64,000 nucleotides of DNA, from NCBI GenBank assembly GCA_030549205.1, contig JAUKTV010000012.1, positions 1 to 64,000 on the forward strand. The letters run 5' to 3'. Shown piece after piece: positions 1 to 13,873 of the stretch. Under the pieces are notes generated by a model. That model searched no databases. It saw only the letters and a list, made by a program, of their open reading frames with translations, and was not told the origin of the DNA. Source of the stretch: Apiosordaria backusii. Its lineage: Eukaryota > Ascomycota > Sordariomycetes > Sordariales > Lasiosphaeriaceae. How positions within the stretch are numbered: the first letter of the stretch is position 1; each line of letters opens with the position of its first letter. The translations under genes were made by a program, and so were the position numbers.

Positions 1-608
1 CCGGTATTTATACTTGGTAGGTCTTATTTTTAAAGATAGCTAGTAATTTATTAAACTCTGTATCTTAAGGTTCGGTGGTATATACACAAGACGTGACATA
101 CAGATGCTTACAATCAACACAATAGTAGTATCTTCAGGCTATTTAATATAGCTATTAGACTAACTACTTAATCTATTAGGCTGTCTTATCCTTTATAATT
201 ATTACCGTAATATTAATTAACTTCGTTAACTAATTTTTTACTTTATCCTTCTTTTCGAAAGCTTTCTTTTAAATCGTTTTATCCTTAATCCAATACCTCA
301 GTTTAAAACTGATTAAATCCTATTTAAATTAATAAAAGTTAATATATTTAGTATAAAATAAAGTAGCGACGGTATATATAGTTAACTTTTTAGTAAAGGC
401 GACGTTTATATTCTGTTTATTACTGTCTTTCTTTAGTATAGTTATTATAATATCGGTAAATTTAAAGTACTTACGGTAATTTAGCCTTAAGATTTTATAT
501 TTATAGGCTTTTAGTATAATTATATATTACTATTATATTAATACTATTTTTTAATTATTAAATTATATAGGATAAATTTATATTTAATGTTATAATTAAT
601 TAAGTTTT

Positions 609-683
609 AATATAGTAAGTAATATAGAAGAAAAATATAGTAAGTAATATCGGAGAGAAATATAGTAGGTAATATAGGAGAGG
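609..683. repeat. 25-bp tandem repeat, three copies
   Basis: Three consecutive 25-bp units start with AATATAGTAAGTAATAT and end in a purine-rich GAAGAAA/GGAGAGA/GGAGAGG tail (609-633, 634-658, 659-683). They differ by a few substitutions, mostly A/G. No function is evident. Confidence 0.8.
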
Positions 684-1004
684 AATAGTGAAGAAGAGTA
701 GTAAATAGGATCTTTTTTAACTTTATATAAACGTTAGTGTTTAGTTTTAGTATAGGCTAGTAAGAGAGTTATTAGCGCGGTTATAAGTAATTTAGTAGTA
801 AAGGAGGTATTTAGAAGGTTTGATTATAATATTATTATGTAAGTTTATTATTAAACTTGACGGTAGAAGGTTTAGCTATATGATAAGTATGTAACTATAA
901 CGGTAGCCTTAAATAGTTTAAGTGGTATATTAGATTAGTTATAAAGAGAATTAACGTTAGGTATAGTATTGTAAAAGAAATTTTTTTTTAGAAGCTCCAC
1001 TTTT

Positions 1005-4000
1005 TAGAGAGATATTAAACTCTATATAAGCCTATAGCTTTAAAACTTTGAACCTTTTTTAATAAAAATAAGAAGCTTTATAAAAAAACCTATAGTTTTA
1101 AATCGGCTTAAATTTAATTTATAAAAAAGAAAGGCTTTAATTTATTATAGAATATTTAATAAGAAGTAAGGTCCTTATTATTAACTGCTATATAGTTAAT
1201 TAATTTAAGTATTATAAGCGTTATATAGTACTATAAGTATTAGGGGAACTATAATAATACTATTATAGCCTGTAACCAGTTTAAAAATACTTTAATAAAA
1301 CATTTAATTAAGCCATTTTACTTATAAATATAAGGCTTAAAAGTAGAAAATTCAATACCTTTAATAAAAAACTAAGCTTATAATTTATAATTAATTTCTT
1401 TCCTACTATTATAATAAAAATAAATAGGGTATTTATTATAATAGTTCTTTGAACCTTTAAAAAAGCCTTTAATAGTATTTAATATAGTTAATCCCTTAAT
1501 ATTTAATAAATAAAAGGCCTATTTAAATCGGAATTTTCAGTCTATTAAAATCAACACTATAAAAAGCCTATTATAAGGTATAGGCTTAATTTTAAAAATA
1601 TCGCCTTTAATAAAACCTAAAATTTTAAAAAGGTTTAGAATAGTAGAAAATTAAAGCCTTCTTATTACTTTAACTTTATTATAAGCTAAATATTAAAAAT
1701 CTACTTCTTTTATTTAATTTAAGTTTAAAAGCCTAATAGTAATTTTATTAGTCTTTTTTAATAGTATTAGGCCTATATAATTTAGCCTAATATACTATTT
1801 TAATATTACTTAAAGTAATTTACTATAGTAGTTTATAATAGTATTAGAGATATTTTTAATAGCTTTTCTAAATATATAACCCCTTTAAACCTTTTCTTAA
1901 TTAAATAAGCCGGGGTTATTGAAGTTATTAAAGCCTTTTTTAAATTAACAGAGCTTTTTAATAGGTCTATTTTGATTAAATCTTTTAGAATTAAGGTTAT
2001 TTAAACTATTAAAACCTTTTATAAGCTAATAAAGCTTTTTTCCTTTAGATATACTTTGGCTATAGTTTTCTTTATAGCTTTATTTAAACCCCTTAAATCT
2101 ATAAGGCTTTATTTTTTAAATATTTAAATTAAAGTTAATAATACTATCGTTATTTGGCTTTATAGGCCTATTATTAAGCCTTTAAAGGTTTAATTCGACC
2201 TTTAAATAATTATTTTTTTAGGATAAAAGCCTATTAAAAAGCTCTATTATTAATTTTTACTTCTGATTAATAATGTTAAAACTTATATTATAATAAATAA
2301 TAAGCCTCTTTACCTTCTATAATTTTAAGAAAAAGTTTAAAGTTTTAAAATTAAATACTACTATTAAGGCTTTATTAAACCTATATAATACTTTCTTTTT
2401 AACTTAACTATTAGCTTTATAATATAGTATACTATTAAAAAGGTTAATATTAAATTAAAGAATATATAAAGTATTTTTAAATTTAAACTTAATATATTTA
2501 AAAGGTTCTTTTTATAAAAGTACTATAAATATAGCAGTTCTAAAGCCTTTAAACGTTAGGGGACTTCCTTTTATATAAATTATCCTTAATAAATTATTAT
2601 TAAGTTTATAGTTAATAAACTATTTTTAACTATTAATAATATAGTTAATAGATCTAATATTATATAAAAGGATATCTTTTAAAGAAAGTATTATTAAGGC
2701 TTTACCTTTAATACTTTTAATGCTTTTAATAAACCTTATAAGTACTATATAAATACCTTCATTATTATCGTTATTATTAAAGTCTTTAAAAATCCTTAAA
2801 GTTAAATTATAAAAGCTTATTATATAAGTAAACGAATCTTTAACTTTAAACTTTTCTTTAAAGCCTTTAGGCTTTTTAAAGCCTTTCTTTGTTTTCTTTT
2901 AAAGAAAGTTATTAAGGCTATTAAGGCTATTATTATTATTACTTTTAAGCTTTTTTCTTAAAAAAACCTTCTTTTTAATACCTTTATAAAGGCTATTTCT
3001 ACTTTTATAAGCTATGCTTTTAACGGTAATAAAAGTTAAAATACGCTATTTTTCTAATAAGTTTATTATTAAAAAGCTTAAGTTAATAGTATGTTTATTT
3101 TAGCTTAACGTTTTAACAATCTATATAATATTTCATTACCTTTTAACTTACTATAAAAAGCTTTTTTTTATAGCCTATAAGTATTAATTTATTTAATATA
3201 TAATTTAAAAGTTAATATTAATTAATATAAGCTAACTAACTATATTAAAAAACTTAATATTAAAGTCTGCTAAAAAGTTAGTAAATTAATAAAAATTTAA
3301 AAAATAGTATTCCCTATAAAGGTTCTTTTACTATAATTTAGCATTATAAAAATACCTTTACATAAATAATTTATAGACTTTAATAAAGTTTATTTATTAT
3401 AAAATAAAAGCCTAAAAGCTTAAAGCTATACTATTTTAAAATAATATTAATAATAAGGCCTATTTAATATTACTTTAATAGGCTATTATAATAGGGTCCT
3501 CTATAAAAGTAGTAATATCGATAATATATAATATAATATTTAAACCTTATTTCTATAAATCAAAATTCTTAAAGCTTATAAGCCTTTAATTAATAGGAAA
3601 TTTATAAACCTTTTTAATTATTTTAATAACTATAGTAATATAAAGTACCTTAATAAAATTATTATTAACCTTAAACTTTAATTAGTAAATCACTCTAACT
3701 TTTAAATATATAGCTTTAACTATTATTAAAGGAGTAATTACAATAGCCTTAAGCTATTTTAAAGCACTTTAAACTACTATTAAAAGCTTAATTTACTCTA
3801 TTACTTCAATTATAGCACTTTATAACTATTAAATCTAAGCTTCTTACTCCCTTAATTAAATAGTAAAGGCCTATATATAGTAAGAATCCACTAATTCTTC
3901 CCCCTTAAAAAACCCCTACCCAGATTTTATATTTTATATTTTTAAATCTATAAAAGGCTTAATACACTTACTACTAAAGTATCTTATAAGACTTTAAAAC

Positions 4001-5234
4001 CTTAACCTAATACCGATTTTAATTAAAGCTTTTAACTATAGTTTACTTTATATAATAAAAAGGCTAAATCTATAATACTTAAAAGCTTTAAAAAATAAAC
4101 TTTATTTTATATAGTAAAATACTATAATTACTAATAGTAATAATAACTAAAAAGGTCTATTCTTTCTTACTTTTTACCTACTTTAAGTTTTATAGAATTA
4201 CTTACCTAGTTAAAGTTAAAATAAAAGTATTATTTTTAGCTTTTATAAACTTATAGTTTATAGACCTTTAATACCTTATTAAGCTTAATTTTTATATACT
4301 TTACAGTATAATAAATTTAATAACAGACGTATATTTAAACTTTTATAAGCCTTTAGAAAACCTAATAAAGGTAAAGTAAATTTAATCTTTACTTTAAAAT
4401 CCTATTTTAATAAGTAAGCTTTAAAATCAGTAATTTTATAACCTACTTATAGTATAATCTATAATAGGCTAAACTATTATTTATAAAAGGCTTTAAGTTT
4501 AAACTTATAAGCCTATAACCTAATTAAATATCCTCCAGGCTTATAATCTATTAGGATAAATATAGTTAATTATAGACCTAAAGGCCCTATAATTAATACT
4601 TATATACTAACTTATAGTACAGTAGAAGTCTTATATATAATACCTATAGCTTAATACTAAGGTATTAGAATACAATACTACGCAAATACTATAGAATAGA
4701 AATATAGTAAGTAAATATTTATATTATAGTATTAACTTTCTATAAATCTACTATAATAGTCTTTATAGTAGGGTTCGTACTTAACTTCTACTATATACTT
4801 ACTGACTAACGTATAATATCTTATACACCTTAACAGATAAATAGGTTAAAATACGGTTTAGCTGACCCTGATTTTAATACGTTTAATTAAAAATCGATTT
4901 ATAACTATATAAAAGTACTACAAAACCTAACACCTTTAATCCAAAATATAAGTTATTATAGGATTAGGGTTAGGCCATTTATACTGCCTATAGTGGTAGG
5001 CCTTAATAGCCTAAATATAAAACTATAGGCATTCTAGCCTACTAGTTAATAAAATATAAGCCTTTAAATAACTTTACAGTAAAGTAAGGTACTAGGTATG
5101 TGCTAGGTAACTAGCGGGTAGGCCTTCTTTTCCCCTATATTTAGCCTTTAAGTCAAATATCAGGAAATTACTACCATATAGTATAATAGCAGCTACCTAT
5201 TGTAAACTTAGGCTTCACAGGGACCTAATTTAAT
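1005..5234 (-). mobile_element. Ty1/copia retrotransposon fragment A (5' LTR plus 5' internal part, RIP-mutated)
   Basis: On the minus strand the element begins with an LTR-like block (about 5234 to 4548) and runs leftward through internal sequence to about 1005, where similarity to fragment B stops. Its 1005-3500 portion is an inverted copy of 8205-10660. Its LTR block is an inverted copy of 13038-13873. Fragment A therefore keeps the 5' LTR and the gag/integrase side but lacks the reverse transcriptase half. Differences between copies are largely C/T and G/A, and the reading frames are full of stops. Edges are good to tens of bases only. Confidence 0.75.
4548..5234 (-). repeat. LTR of copia fragment A
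   Basis: This block aligns in reverse complement with 13038-13873. The shared element-sense start reads about TTARATTAGGTCCCTRT, and both copies carry a long middle part ending near CCTAATAG/CCAATAGG. The copy here is about 150-170 bp shorter because fragment B carries an extra stretch near 13,345-13,560. Its position next to internal copia sequence in one copy and downstream of RNase H in the other identifies it as the LTR. The exact ends are inferred. Confidence 0.65.
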
Positions 5235-5399
5235 AATAATATAATTTATATATAATATAGTACTTATAAAAACAATAAAGGTTATGCTATTTTTTACAAA
5301 TTATAATTTTAAAGTAAATTTATAATAAAAACTAAAAGCAAAAGTGCTTAAAACAGCAATAAAAGTAAAGAAGTTATATATACTATATGCCAAATCTAA

Positions 5400-7007
5400 A
5401 ACAAAACTTAAATTTATTTAAAAATATATATATAAATATTATAATATTAAATAGTTTAAAAGACCTTACTTAAAAAAAGAGAATAAAGTATTTTTATTAA
5501 TATAGAACTTATATATTAAACGATTAAATAAGAAACTAGATTATAAAAAAGTAAGACCTTTTATAATCGAAGAAAAAATATTAAAAACTATATTTAAATT
5601 TAAATTACTAAAGTTTATATAATTATAGTTAAATACCTTTTATATCTTACTTTTAAAGCTAACACTATAAACTACTAATTTAAATATTTAAATAAAAGTT
5701 AAAAATAAAGAAGAAAAATATAATATAGAAAAGGTATTAAACTTCTATAATAATAATAGATAATTAAAATATTTAATTAATTAATTAAAATATTTAAATA
5801 TCGATAATTTATAAAAATTAAAAACTAACCTTAATTGCTTTAAAAAACTGAAGAAGTTCTATTGAAGGAACTTTAAATAATTAAAAAAAAGAAACTTTAA
5901 AAAGGACCGGCAATTAAATTAAAAAGAGAGTTAAAAGGTAGGTTATTAAAAGGAATAGTATACTTTTTAATAAAATTTTAATCTGATTAACCGAATAATA
6001 TAGAGGTTTAATTAAAGGAAGGAGGTAAGGAAGGATTAAAAAGGGAGGTAGTTTATACTTTTTTTTATTTAATATCTTTGATTAATTATTCTTTATAGAT
6101 TATGATTTTTTAAAATTTATTAAAAAGGACTTAATATTAAGTATTAATTTATATTAATTTTAAAGTAATAAATAAAAGGGTTATACGAAATTTTTACTTT
6201 TTAACGTTTAATTTTTCCTTTTAATAATAAAAAAAGGTAATTATAGTAAAAGTAAGATTTAGAATGTTATAATTGGTATAATTAAAATAAAGGTAATTAT
6301 TATATTTAATCGAATAGTTAAGGATACGATAATTAATAAAGGTAAGGGTTTTATAGAAAGTATAAGGGAGTATTTTGTTATTAAAGATAAAAATAATAAT
6401 TATAAAGTTTTAGTATTATATGGTATTAGAAAGATTGTGCGGTAAGGTTTTTTTAATATAATTAAATATAATAAAAAGATAATAGAAAAGGAGAACTTAT
6501 TAAAGAAAGGTTATTAAATAAAGGATAAAAATTAAGTTATTAAAACGTTTAGTTTAAAGGGGGAAGTATTGTATTATAATCCTGGTATAAGGATGAAAGT
6601 AACGATTGATTTTAAATAAATATAGGATTAAAATAAGTAAAAATTAATTAGAAAAAGATAGGAAGGAATTAATTAAAAAGGTAAGATAAATACTTAGTAT
6701 ATTTAAATACTAAATGTATTAAATAAAAGTACTTAGTATATTTAAATATTAAATAAAAGAAGTAAAAGTATTTAGTATACTTAAGTGTTAAGTATAGTAA
6801 GTATAGTAAAAGAAAGGTCTATATATATAGAAGAATTAAATAGCTTATAGATAGTTCTGTAATATACAATATAAGTGTATATTCACAGTATCTTATATTT
6901 ACATTAAAACGTTTTATTGTGTACTATTTAACTATACTGAACTAATTGTCAAAAGATGCCTTTAACCGAGTATCCCTTTTAAAGGTTCTATATAGGGATT
7001 TGTCATA
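5400..7007 (+). mobile_element. Ty3/gypsy chromovirus 3' remnant (integrase tail, chromodomain, LTR)
   Basis: Read through stops, 5470-5660 resembles the integrase C-terminal module: a KVFLLI-like strand, KLDYKKVRPF and a KFKLPKF segment. At 5710-5880 follows a chromodomain-like segment with KYNIEKVLN, LKYLI, and NLNCFKKLKKFY at the end. These are the usual order and spacing in chromoviral integrases, where the chromodomain is thought to guide insertion into heterochromatin. A purine tract near 6557-6566 and an LTR (about 6572-7007) follow. No frame is intact. The 5' part is missing, with copia fragment A abutting it on the left. Confidence 0.65.
6572..7007 (+). repeat. LTR of the gypsy remnant
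   Basis: It starts TATTATAATCC just after a purine-rich tract and ends TTTGTCATA. Its last about 190 bp (6816-7007, from GGTCTATATATATAGA) match the end of the solo LTR at 18136-18330. The 5' halves of the two LTRs are not alignable by eye. The upstream half contains short direct repeats of a TACTTAGTATATTTAAATA word. Confidence 0.6.
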
Positions 7008-8204
7008 GTTATAGGATAAACTAACTATTAATATACTTAATAAATAAAAAATTTAAAAGTTTATATAGTATAATATTTAATAAAAGTAAGTCTATTTAAT
7101 TACCAAAAAGTACCGTACTAAACCCTCTCTAAATAATAATAAAAAGTATATTTTTTTTTTAAATTTTAATTAATATTTATAATTTATTTACTAATAATAC
7201 TGTAAAAACGATATCTTCTTACTTACCTTTAATTCTTAATATCTCTTAATTTTATTATTAAATATAAGAGATCTTTTTATTATTAAGGCCAATATCTATT
7301 ACCCTAACTGGTCTTTCTGATTCTTATCTACTAAGAATAAAGATCCAAATACCTTATATTAATATCTAAAGTCGTCGTTAAAGCTATTAAATATTAATTT
7401 AATTTTAAAAATATAGGGGTTATAATTTTTATAGTATATATATACTTAATATACTATAATAATATTCCTTATATTTAATTAACTATAATTATTAATTTAA
7501 TAAATATAATTAGAACGTATTTTAATTAAAATAGTATAAGATTTCTTTATTAAAAGGGACTAGTTAATTAAAGGCTTAAATAAAGATAAAGAAAATATTA
7601 AAAGGAGTCGATTAATTATTTAAAATTAAATAATAAAGACTCTTTATAAAGTATCGCCTTATATTAAACTTTTAGCTCGTTGTCTCTACTATCGTATAGA
7701 ATATTAAGCAGCTATCTTTAATAGTAATTTAAATATAGAGTAAGTAAATAATAGTTAGTATTAATATTTAGGGTTTTATATTATAATACTTAAATAATAA
7801 TACCTATAGAATTAAAAAGGATAGAAGGATGTAGGTAAATAGCGATAGAAAAGGTTATTAATATAGGGCTGGTATGGTTTTTAAGCTAGATTTTCTATAC
7901 TATAAAGGTAAATACCAGCCTTATTAACTCTCCCTATTTTTAATAAAATATTTATATCTTTTATTTTAATATCTTAAGTAATAATTTCATATAATCTATA
8001 CTATAAATATACTATAAACTATATTTCCGATTATAATTTATACTAATATTTATTAACTTATATATACCAGTAGAAAAAGTAGGGCCTCGCATAGAGAAGT
8101 AGGGCCTGCAAGTCTATAAGGTTATAAGTCTGCAAGTTTTGCTCATCTATAAGCCTTGCGTCATTTGGCAAGCCTTGCAGAGGTACACGGTTTCCCGCTA
8201 AAGT

Positions 8205-11200
8205 AGAGGACCTTACTCTAGTAGTTTATTAAAATAATATTAAATAGGCCTTATTATTAATATTATTTTAAAATAGTATAGCCTTAAACCCTTAGGCTTT
8301 TATTTTATAATAAAAAAGCCCTATTAAAGTTTATAAATTATTTATTTAGATATTTTTATAATATTAAATTATAATAAAGGAACCTTTATAAAGAATACTA
8401 TTCTTTAAACTTTTACTAATTTATAAGCTTTTTAATAGACTTTAATGTTAAGTTTTTTAATATAATTAACTAACTTATATTAACTGGCAATAACTTTTAA
8501 GCTATAGATTAAGTAAATTAATACCTATAGGCTATAAAAAAAAGCTTTTTATAATAAGTTAAAAGGTAATAAAGTATTATATAAATTGTTAAAATATTAA
8601 GTTAAAATATAAATATTATTAATTTAAACTTTTTAATAGCAGACTTATTAAAAGAATAGTATATTTTAACCTTTACTATTATTAAAGGTATAGCCTATAA
8701 AAGTAAAAAAGACCTTTATAAAAGTATTAAAAAGAAGGTTTTTTTAAATAAAAAGCTTAAAAGTAATAGTAATAGTAGCTTTAATAGTTTTAATAGCTTT
8801 TTTTAAAAAAAAAAACGGTTTTAAAAGGTTTAAAGGCTTTAAAAAAAGGCTTAATGTTAAAGATTTATTTACTTATATAGTAAGCTTTTATAATTTAACT
8901 TCAAGGGTTTTTAAAGACTTTAATAATAACGATAGTAATAAAGGTATTAAAAGTATTAAAGGTAAAACCTTAATAGTACTTTCTTTAAAAGATATCCTTT
9001 TATATAATATTAGGTTTATTAACTATATTATTAATAGTCGAAAATAGTTTATTAATTATAAGCTTAATAATAGCTTATTAAAGATAATTTATATAAGAAG
9101 GGGTCTTTTAATACTTAAAGGCTTTAAAACTACTATATTTATAGTACTTTTATAGAAAGAACCTTTTAAATATATTAAGTTTAAGTTTAAAAATACTCTA
9201 TATATTTTTTAATTTAACATTAACCTTTTTAAGAGTATATTATATTATAAAGCTAGCAGTTAGGTTAAAAAGGAAGTACTATATAAGCTTAATAAGGCTT
9301 TAATAGTAGTGTTTGATTTTAAGGTTTTAGGCTTTTTTTTAAAATTATAAAGGATAGAGAGGCCTATTATTTATTATAATATAAGTTTTAATATTATTAG
9401 TTAAAAGTAAAAATTAATAATAGAACTTTTTAATAGGCCTTTATTTTAAAAGGATAGTTATTTAAAGGTCGATTTAAATCTTTATAGGCTTAATAATAGG
9501 CTTATAAAACTAAATAGTAATCGTATTATTAACTTTAATTTAGATATTCGAAAGGTAAAGCTTTATAGTTTTAAAGGGTTTAAGTAAGGCTATAAAGAAT
9601 GCTATAGTTAGAATGTATTTAGAGGAATAGAGCTTTATTAGTTTATAGAAGGCCTTAATAGTTTAGATAACCTTAGTTTTAAAGGATTTAATTAAGGTAG
9701 ATTTATTAAAGAGCTTTATTAATTTAAAGAAAGCTTTAATAACTTAGGTAATCCCGGTTTATGTAATTAAAAAAAGGCTTAAGGGGGCTATATATTTAAG
9801 AAGGCTATTAAAAATATCTTTAATATTATTATAGATTACTATAGTAAATTACTTTAAATAGTATTAAAATGGTATATTAAATTAGGCTATATAAGCCTAA
9901 TACTATTAAAAAAGATTAGTAGAATTACTATTAAGCTTTTAAATTTAAATTAAATAAAAGAAGTAGATTTTTAATACTTAGTTTATAATAAAGTTAAAGT
10001 AGTAAAAAGGCTTTAATTTTTTACTATTTTAAATTTACTTAAGGTCTTAAGTTCTATTAAAAGTAATACTTTTAAAATTAAACCTATACTTTATAATAAG
10101 CTTTCTATAGTATTAATTTTAATAGATTAAATATCCTAATTTAAATAGGCTTTTTATTTATTAAATATTAAAGGATTAATAATATTAAACGTTATTAAAG
10201 GCTTTTTTAAAGGCTTAAAGAACTATTATAATAAGTACTTTATTTATTTTTATTATAATAGTAGGAAAGAAATTAACTATGAATTATCGGCTTAGTTTTT
10301 TATTAAAGGTATTGAATTTTTACTTTTAAGTTTTATATTTATAAGTAAAATGGCCTAATTGAATGTTCTATTAGAGTATTTTTAAACCGGTTATAGGCTA
10401 TAATAATATTATTATAACTTTCTTAATATTTATAATACTATATAGTATCTATAGTATTTAAATTAATTAACTATATAGTAATTAATAATAAACACTTTAC
10501 GTTTTATTAAATGCTTTATAATAAAATAAAGCCTTCTTTTTTCTATAAGTTAGATTTAAGTTAGTTTAAGGCTATAGGCTTTTTTATAGAGCTTTTTATT
10601 TTTATTAAAAAAAGGTTTAAAGCTTTAAAGCTATAGGTTTATATAAAGTTTAGTAAGCTATTGACTATCTTTAAAAGTAAAATCTATCAAATATAAATAC
10701 CAGTTAAAAGGGTAATAGTAAAATCTTCCTTTATTAATATAGTAAATAAGCCTACTGTAATTTAAAGTATTACTATTATTTTAAAAAGGGATTTAAGCTG
10801 AAGGAAGGTAGAGCTATTATAATTAGTAGATAAAGATAGTAACCTATACTTTAAAAAATTCGCCTTAGCCGGCTAGTTAAGTTTAAAATTTCGCCAGTAG
10901 GCTAACTTTGAAAAATTCTCTAATAGTAAGTTAATTAGTAGACTTATTATAATTTAAAAGACTGTAATTAATAGTAGTTTAAAGGCTCTTAATAGGCCTA
11001 TTATAGGCCTTAAGGCTGGCTTAAAACCCTCTATTAAAGACTACTTATTAATAGAAATAAAAAAAATATATTAAAATGTAATTAAAGATATTAAGATAGG
11101 TATTAGCCAATTTATTAAATTAATATTACTTAAAGCTAAGGCTTATGATTATAAGGCTTTTAAAGATTTTTTTAGTATTAATTTATTACTTTAAATATTA

Positions 11201-13873
11201 AAATAAGTATTAAAGAACTTTAAAAAATCTTACTAGTTAAAAGCTATATATAGTAAATTTAAGTAAATAGTTAATTAAAGAACCTTTAAGTTCCTTCTTT
11301 AAAATACTTTCTTTAAAGACTGTATATTATTAACTAGTAAGTTAATACTATATAAAAAGACCGATAAAGAAAATAGGCTTTTAAAGTTTAAGGCTAGGTT
11401 AATTATTAGAGGATTTTTATAAAAGGAAGGTTTAGATTTTATAAAGACCTTTACCTTTAATATTATATTACTTATTTAATATATATTATTAATTATAATA
11501 ACTTTATTAAATTAGGAAATAGAGTAAATTAATTTTAGAAAGGCATTTTTTAATAACTATTTAAAAAAGGAGAATTATATCATTATATTTAAAGGCTTTT
11601 ATAAATTCTATTAAAAAGTAAACTTAACTATTAAAGATAAGCTATATAAATAAGGCTTTAAGCTTAAAATTAACTAAATAATTTACCTTTTTAAAGCCTT
11701 ATATAACTTAAAGTAAAGCTTTAAAGTTTAATAAGCTAAACTTACTAAGCTATTAAAAGAAAAGGGTTTTATAGCGTTAATTTTTAACTTTACTATCTTT
11801 TATAATCCTAAGGTTAAAATTTTTATAGTAACTTATATTAATAATTATTTAATTATAAGCTTTAATAAGGCCTATATTTAATAACTTAAAAAAAGCTTAT
11901 ATAAGGTCTATTTAATAGAAAATAGAAAGTTAACTTCCTTTTTTTTAAAGATTTAAATAATAAAGGATAGGCATTGCTTTCTTTTATAGCTTAGCTAAGC
12001 CTAATATATATAAAAAATAATTAAAACCGTTAACTTTAAAAATAACTATAAAATATTAATTCCTTTATAGCTTAGAATAGTAATTTAATATAAAGAAATT
12101 AAATTATATACTATTTTAATATATAGTAAGTACTATAATATATTTAATAACTTAAATAAAGTTTAATATTACTTTTATAAGATAATAGCTTTTAAAGAAT
12201 ATACAGTAACTTACTATAGTAAACTTAAACGCTATTAAAAACCTTTTAAAGTATTTAAATAGTATAAAGAATTTAATAATTACTTATAACTATAATACTA
12301 TTAAACTTATTAAAAAGAAAAGTACTATAATATTTATAAGCTTTATAAATTTAGACTTTATAGAAGACTTAAAGGACTTAAAATCTATCTATAACTTTAT
12401 ATTTAAAATAATTAAAGGCTTTATAAGTTAAAAATTAAAAAAAGCTAATACTATAAACCTTTTTACTTTAAAGGTTAAAACCAACGTACTTATTAAAGTG
12501 ATTTATAAGGCTTTATAAATTAAGGGGATTTATAAAAAGTTAAAGTATACTTTAATAGGCTTTATTTTACTATATAGTAATAATACTAACTTTATAATTA
12601 CTATCTATAACCTAACTCTTTATAATTATATTAAATATATACTATTAAAATACTATTATGTTAAAAAGTAAGTTAAGGCATTATAGGTTACTATTAATTA
12701 TTTAAATATTAAATAAATACTGGTTAACAGGCTAACTAAATTATTAATTAGCTAAAAATTTAAAACCTTTATAGGTCTTTTAAGTTTAAAGAATAAGCTT
12801 ATAAAAGAAAAGTTAGTAAGAAAATAGATTAGAAAATCATCCTCTTTATATTTAATTTTCCTTTATAAATTAATTTATAAAAGTAATTACTTAATATTTA
12901 AATATATAAGCCTTAATACTTTATATACCTTATATTTTAATTTTTAATTAGTTAGTTAATTTATTAATTTTAATTTACTATAGTAAGCTTTAAATTTAAA
13001 TCTAAGCTTATTACTTACTATAAGTAAAGGAAAGGTATTAGATTAGGTCCCTATAAGGCCTAAGTTTATAGTAAGTAGTTATTATTATATTATATAGTAA
13101 AAGCTTAAATAAAAAAGCCTACCCATTAGCTATTTAGCATTTACCTAATACTTTACTTTACTATAAGGCTATTTAAAGGCTTATATTTTACTAACTAGTA
13201 AGCCAAACCGTCTATAATTTTATATTTAAGCTATTAAAGCCTACTATTATAGATAGTATAAATGGTCTAACCTTAACCCTATAATAACCTATACTTTCAG
13301 TTAAAGGTATTAGGTTTTACAGTCTTTTTTATATAACTATAAGTTGATTATTAAAGAGCTATAAACTATACTAGCTTAACTACTTAGAAGACCTATAGTT
13401 AACTACTGGACTAGCTAAATTAGCTTAAAATTAGTAGGCCTATAGTTAAGTAAGTATATTATTACTATATTAAATTATAGGCCTATAGGCCCTGTAGGTT
13501 TAAAGCTATAGAGGGCTTAGTAAGTAGTTTATAAGGCTTAGTAAACCTCAGGGTTAACTAAGCCGTACTCTAGCCTATCTACCTGCTAGGATGTGTAAGG
13601 TACCGTACGTCAGTCGGTAGGTATATGGTAAAGGTTAAGTATAAACTTTACTATAGAGATTATTACAGTAGATTTATAGAAGGCTAGTACTATATTATAA
13701 GTGTTTACTTACTATATTTCTGTTCTGCAGTACCTGCAAGGTACTATATTCTAGTACCCTAGTACTGAGCTATTGGTATTATGCGTAAGGCTTCCGCTGC
13801 ACTGTAAGCTAGTGTGTAAGCACTAATTACAGGGCCCTTAGGCCTGTAATTAGCCATACCTATTCCAATAGGT
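8205..13873 (+). mobile_element. Ty1/copia retrotransposon fragment B (integrase, RT, RNase H, 3' LTR; RIP-mutated)
   Basis: Plus-strand copy of the same family as fragment A. It starts inside the internal region (about 8205) and continues through integrase-like sequence (end near 10,740). A reverse transcriptase follows at about 11,150-11,900, then RNase H-like sequence to about 12,700 and an LTR at about 13,038-13,873. The RT region still shows the copia-type words KARLIIRGFL and GLDFIKTFT (about 11,385-11,455). At 11,834-11,845 the catalytic YVDD box reads Y-I-N-N, as expected from G-to-A changes. Many stops are present and the 5' LTR is missing. Confidence 0.8.
13038..13873 (+). repeat. 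3' LTR of copia fragment B
   Basis: It aligns with 4548-5234 in reverse complement. It is longer by an additional stretch around 13,345-13,560. Its right part (13,560-13,860) keeps many C/G bases and CpG sites compared with fragment A's LTR, so mutation is uneven. Confidence 0.65.

Noticed and set aside
609..683. CRISPR-like array
   Set aside because: Units are contiguous without spacers, and the organism is a fungus.
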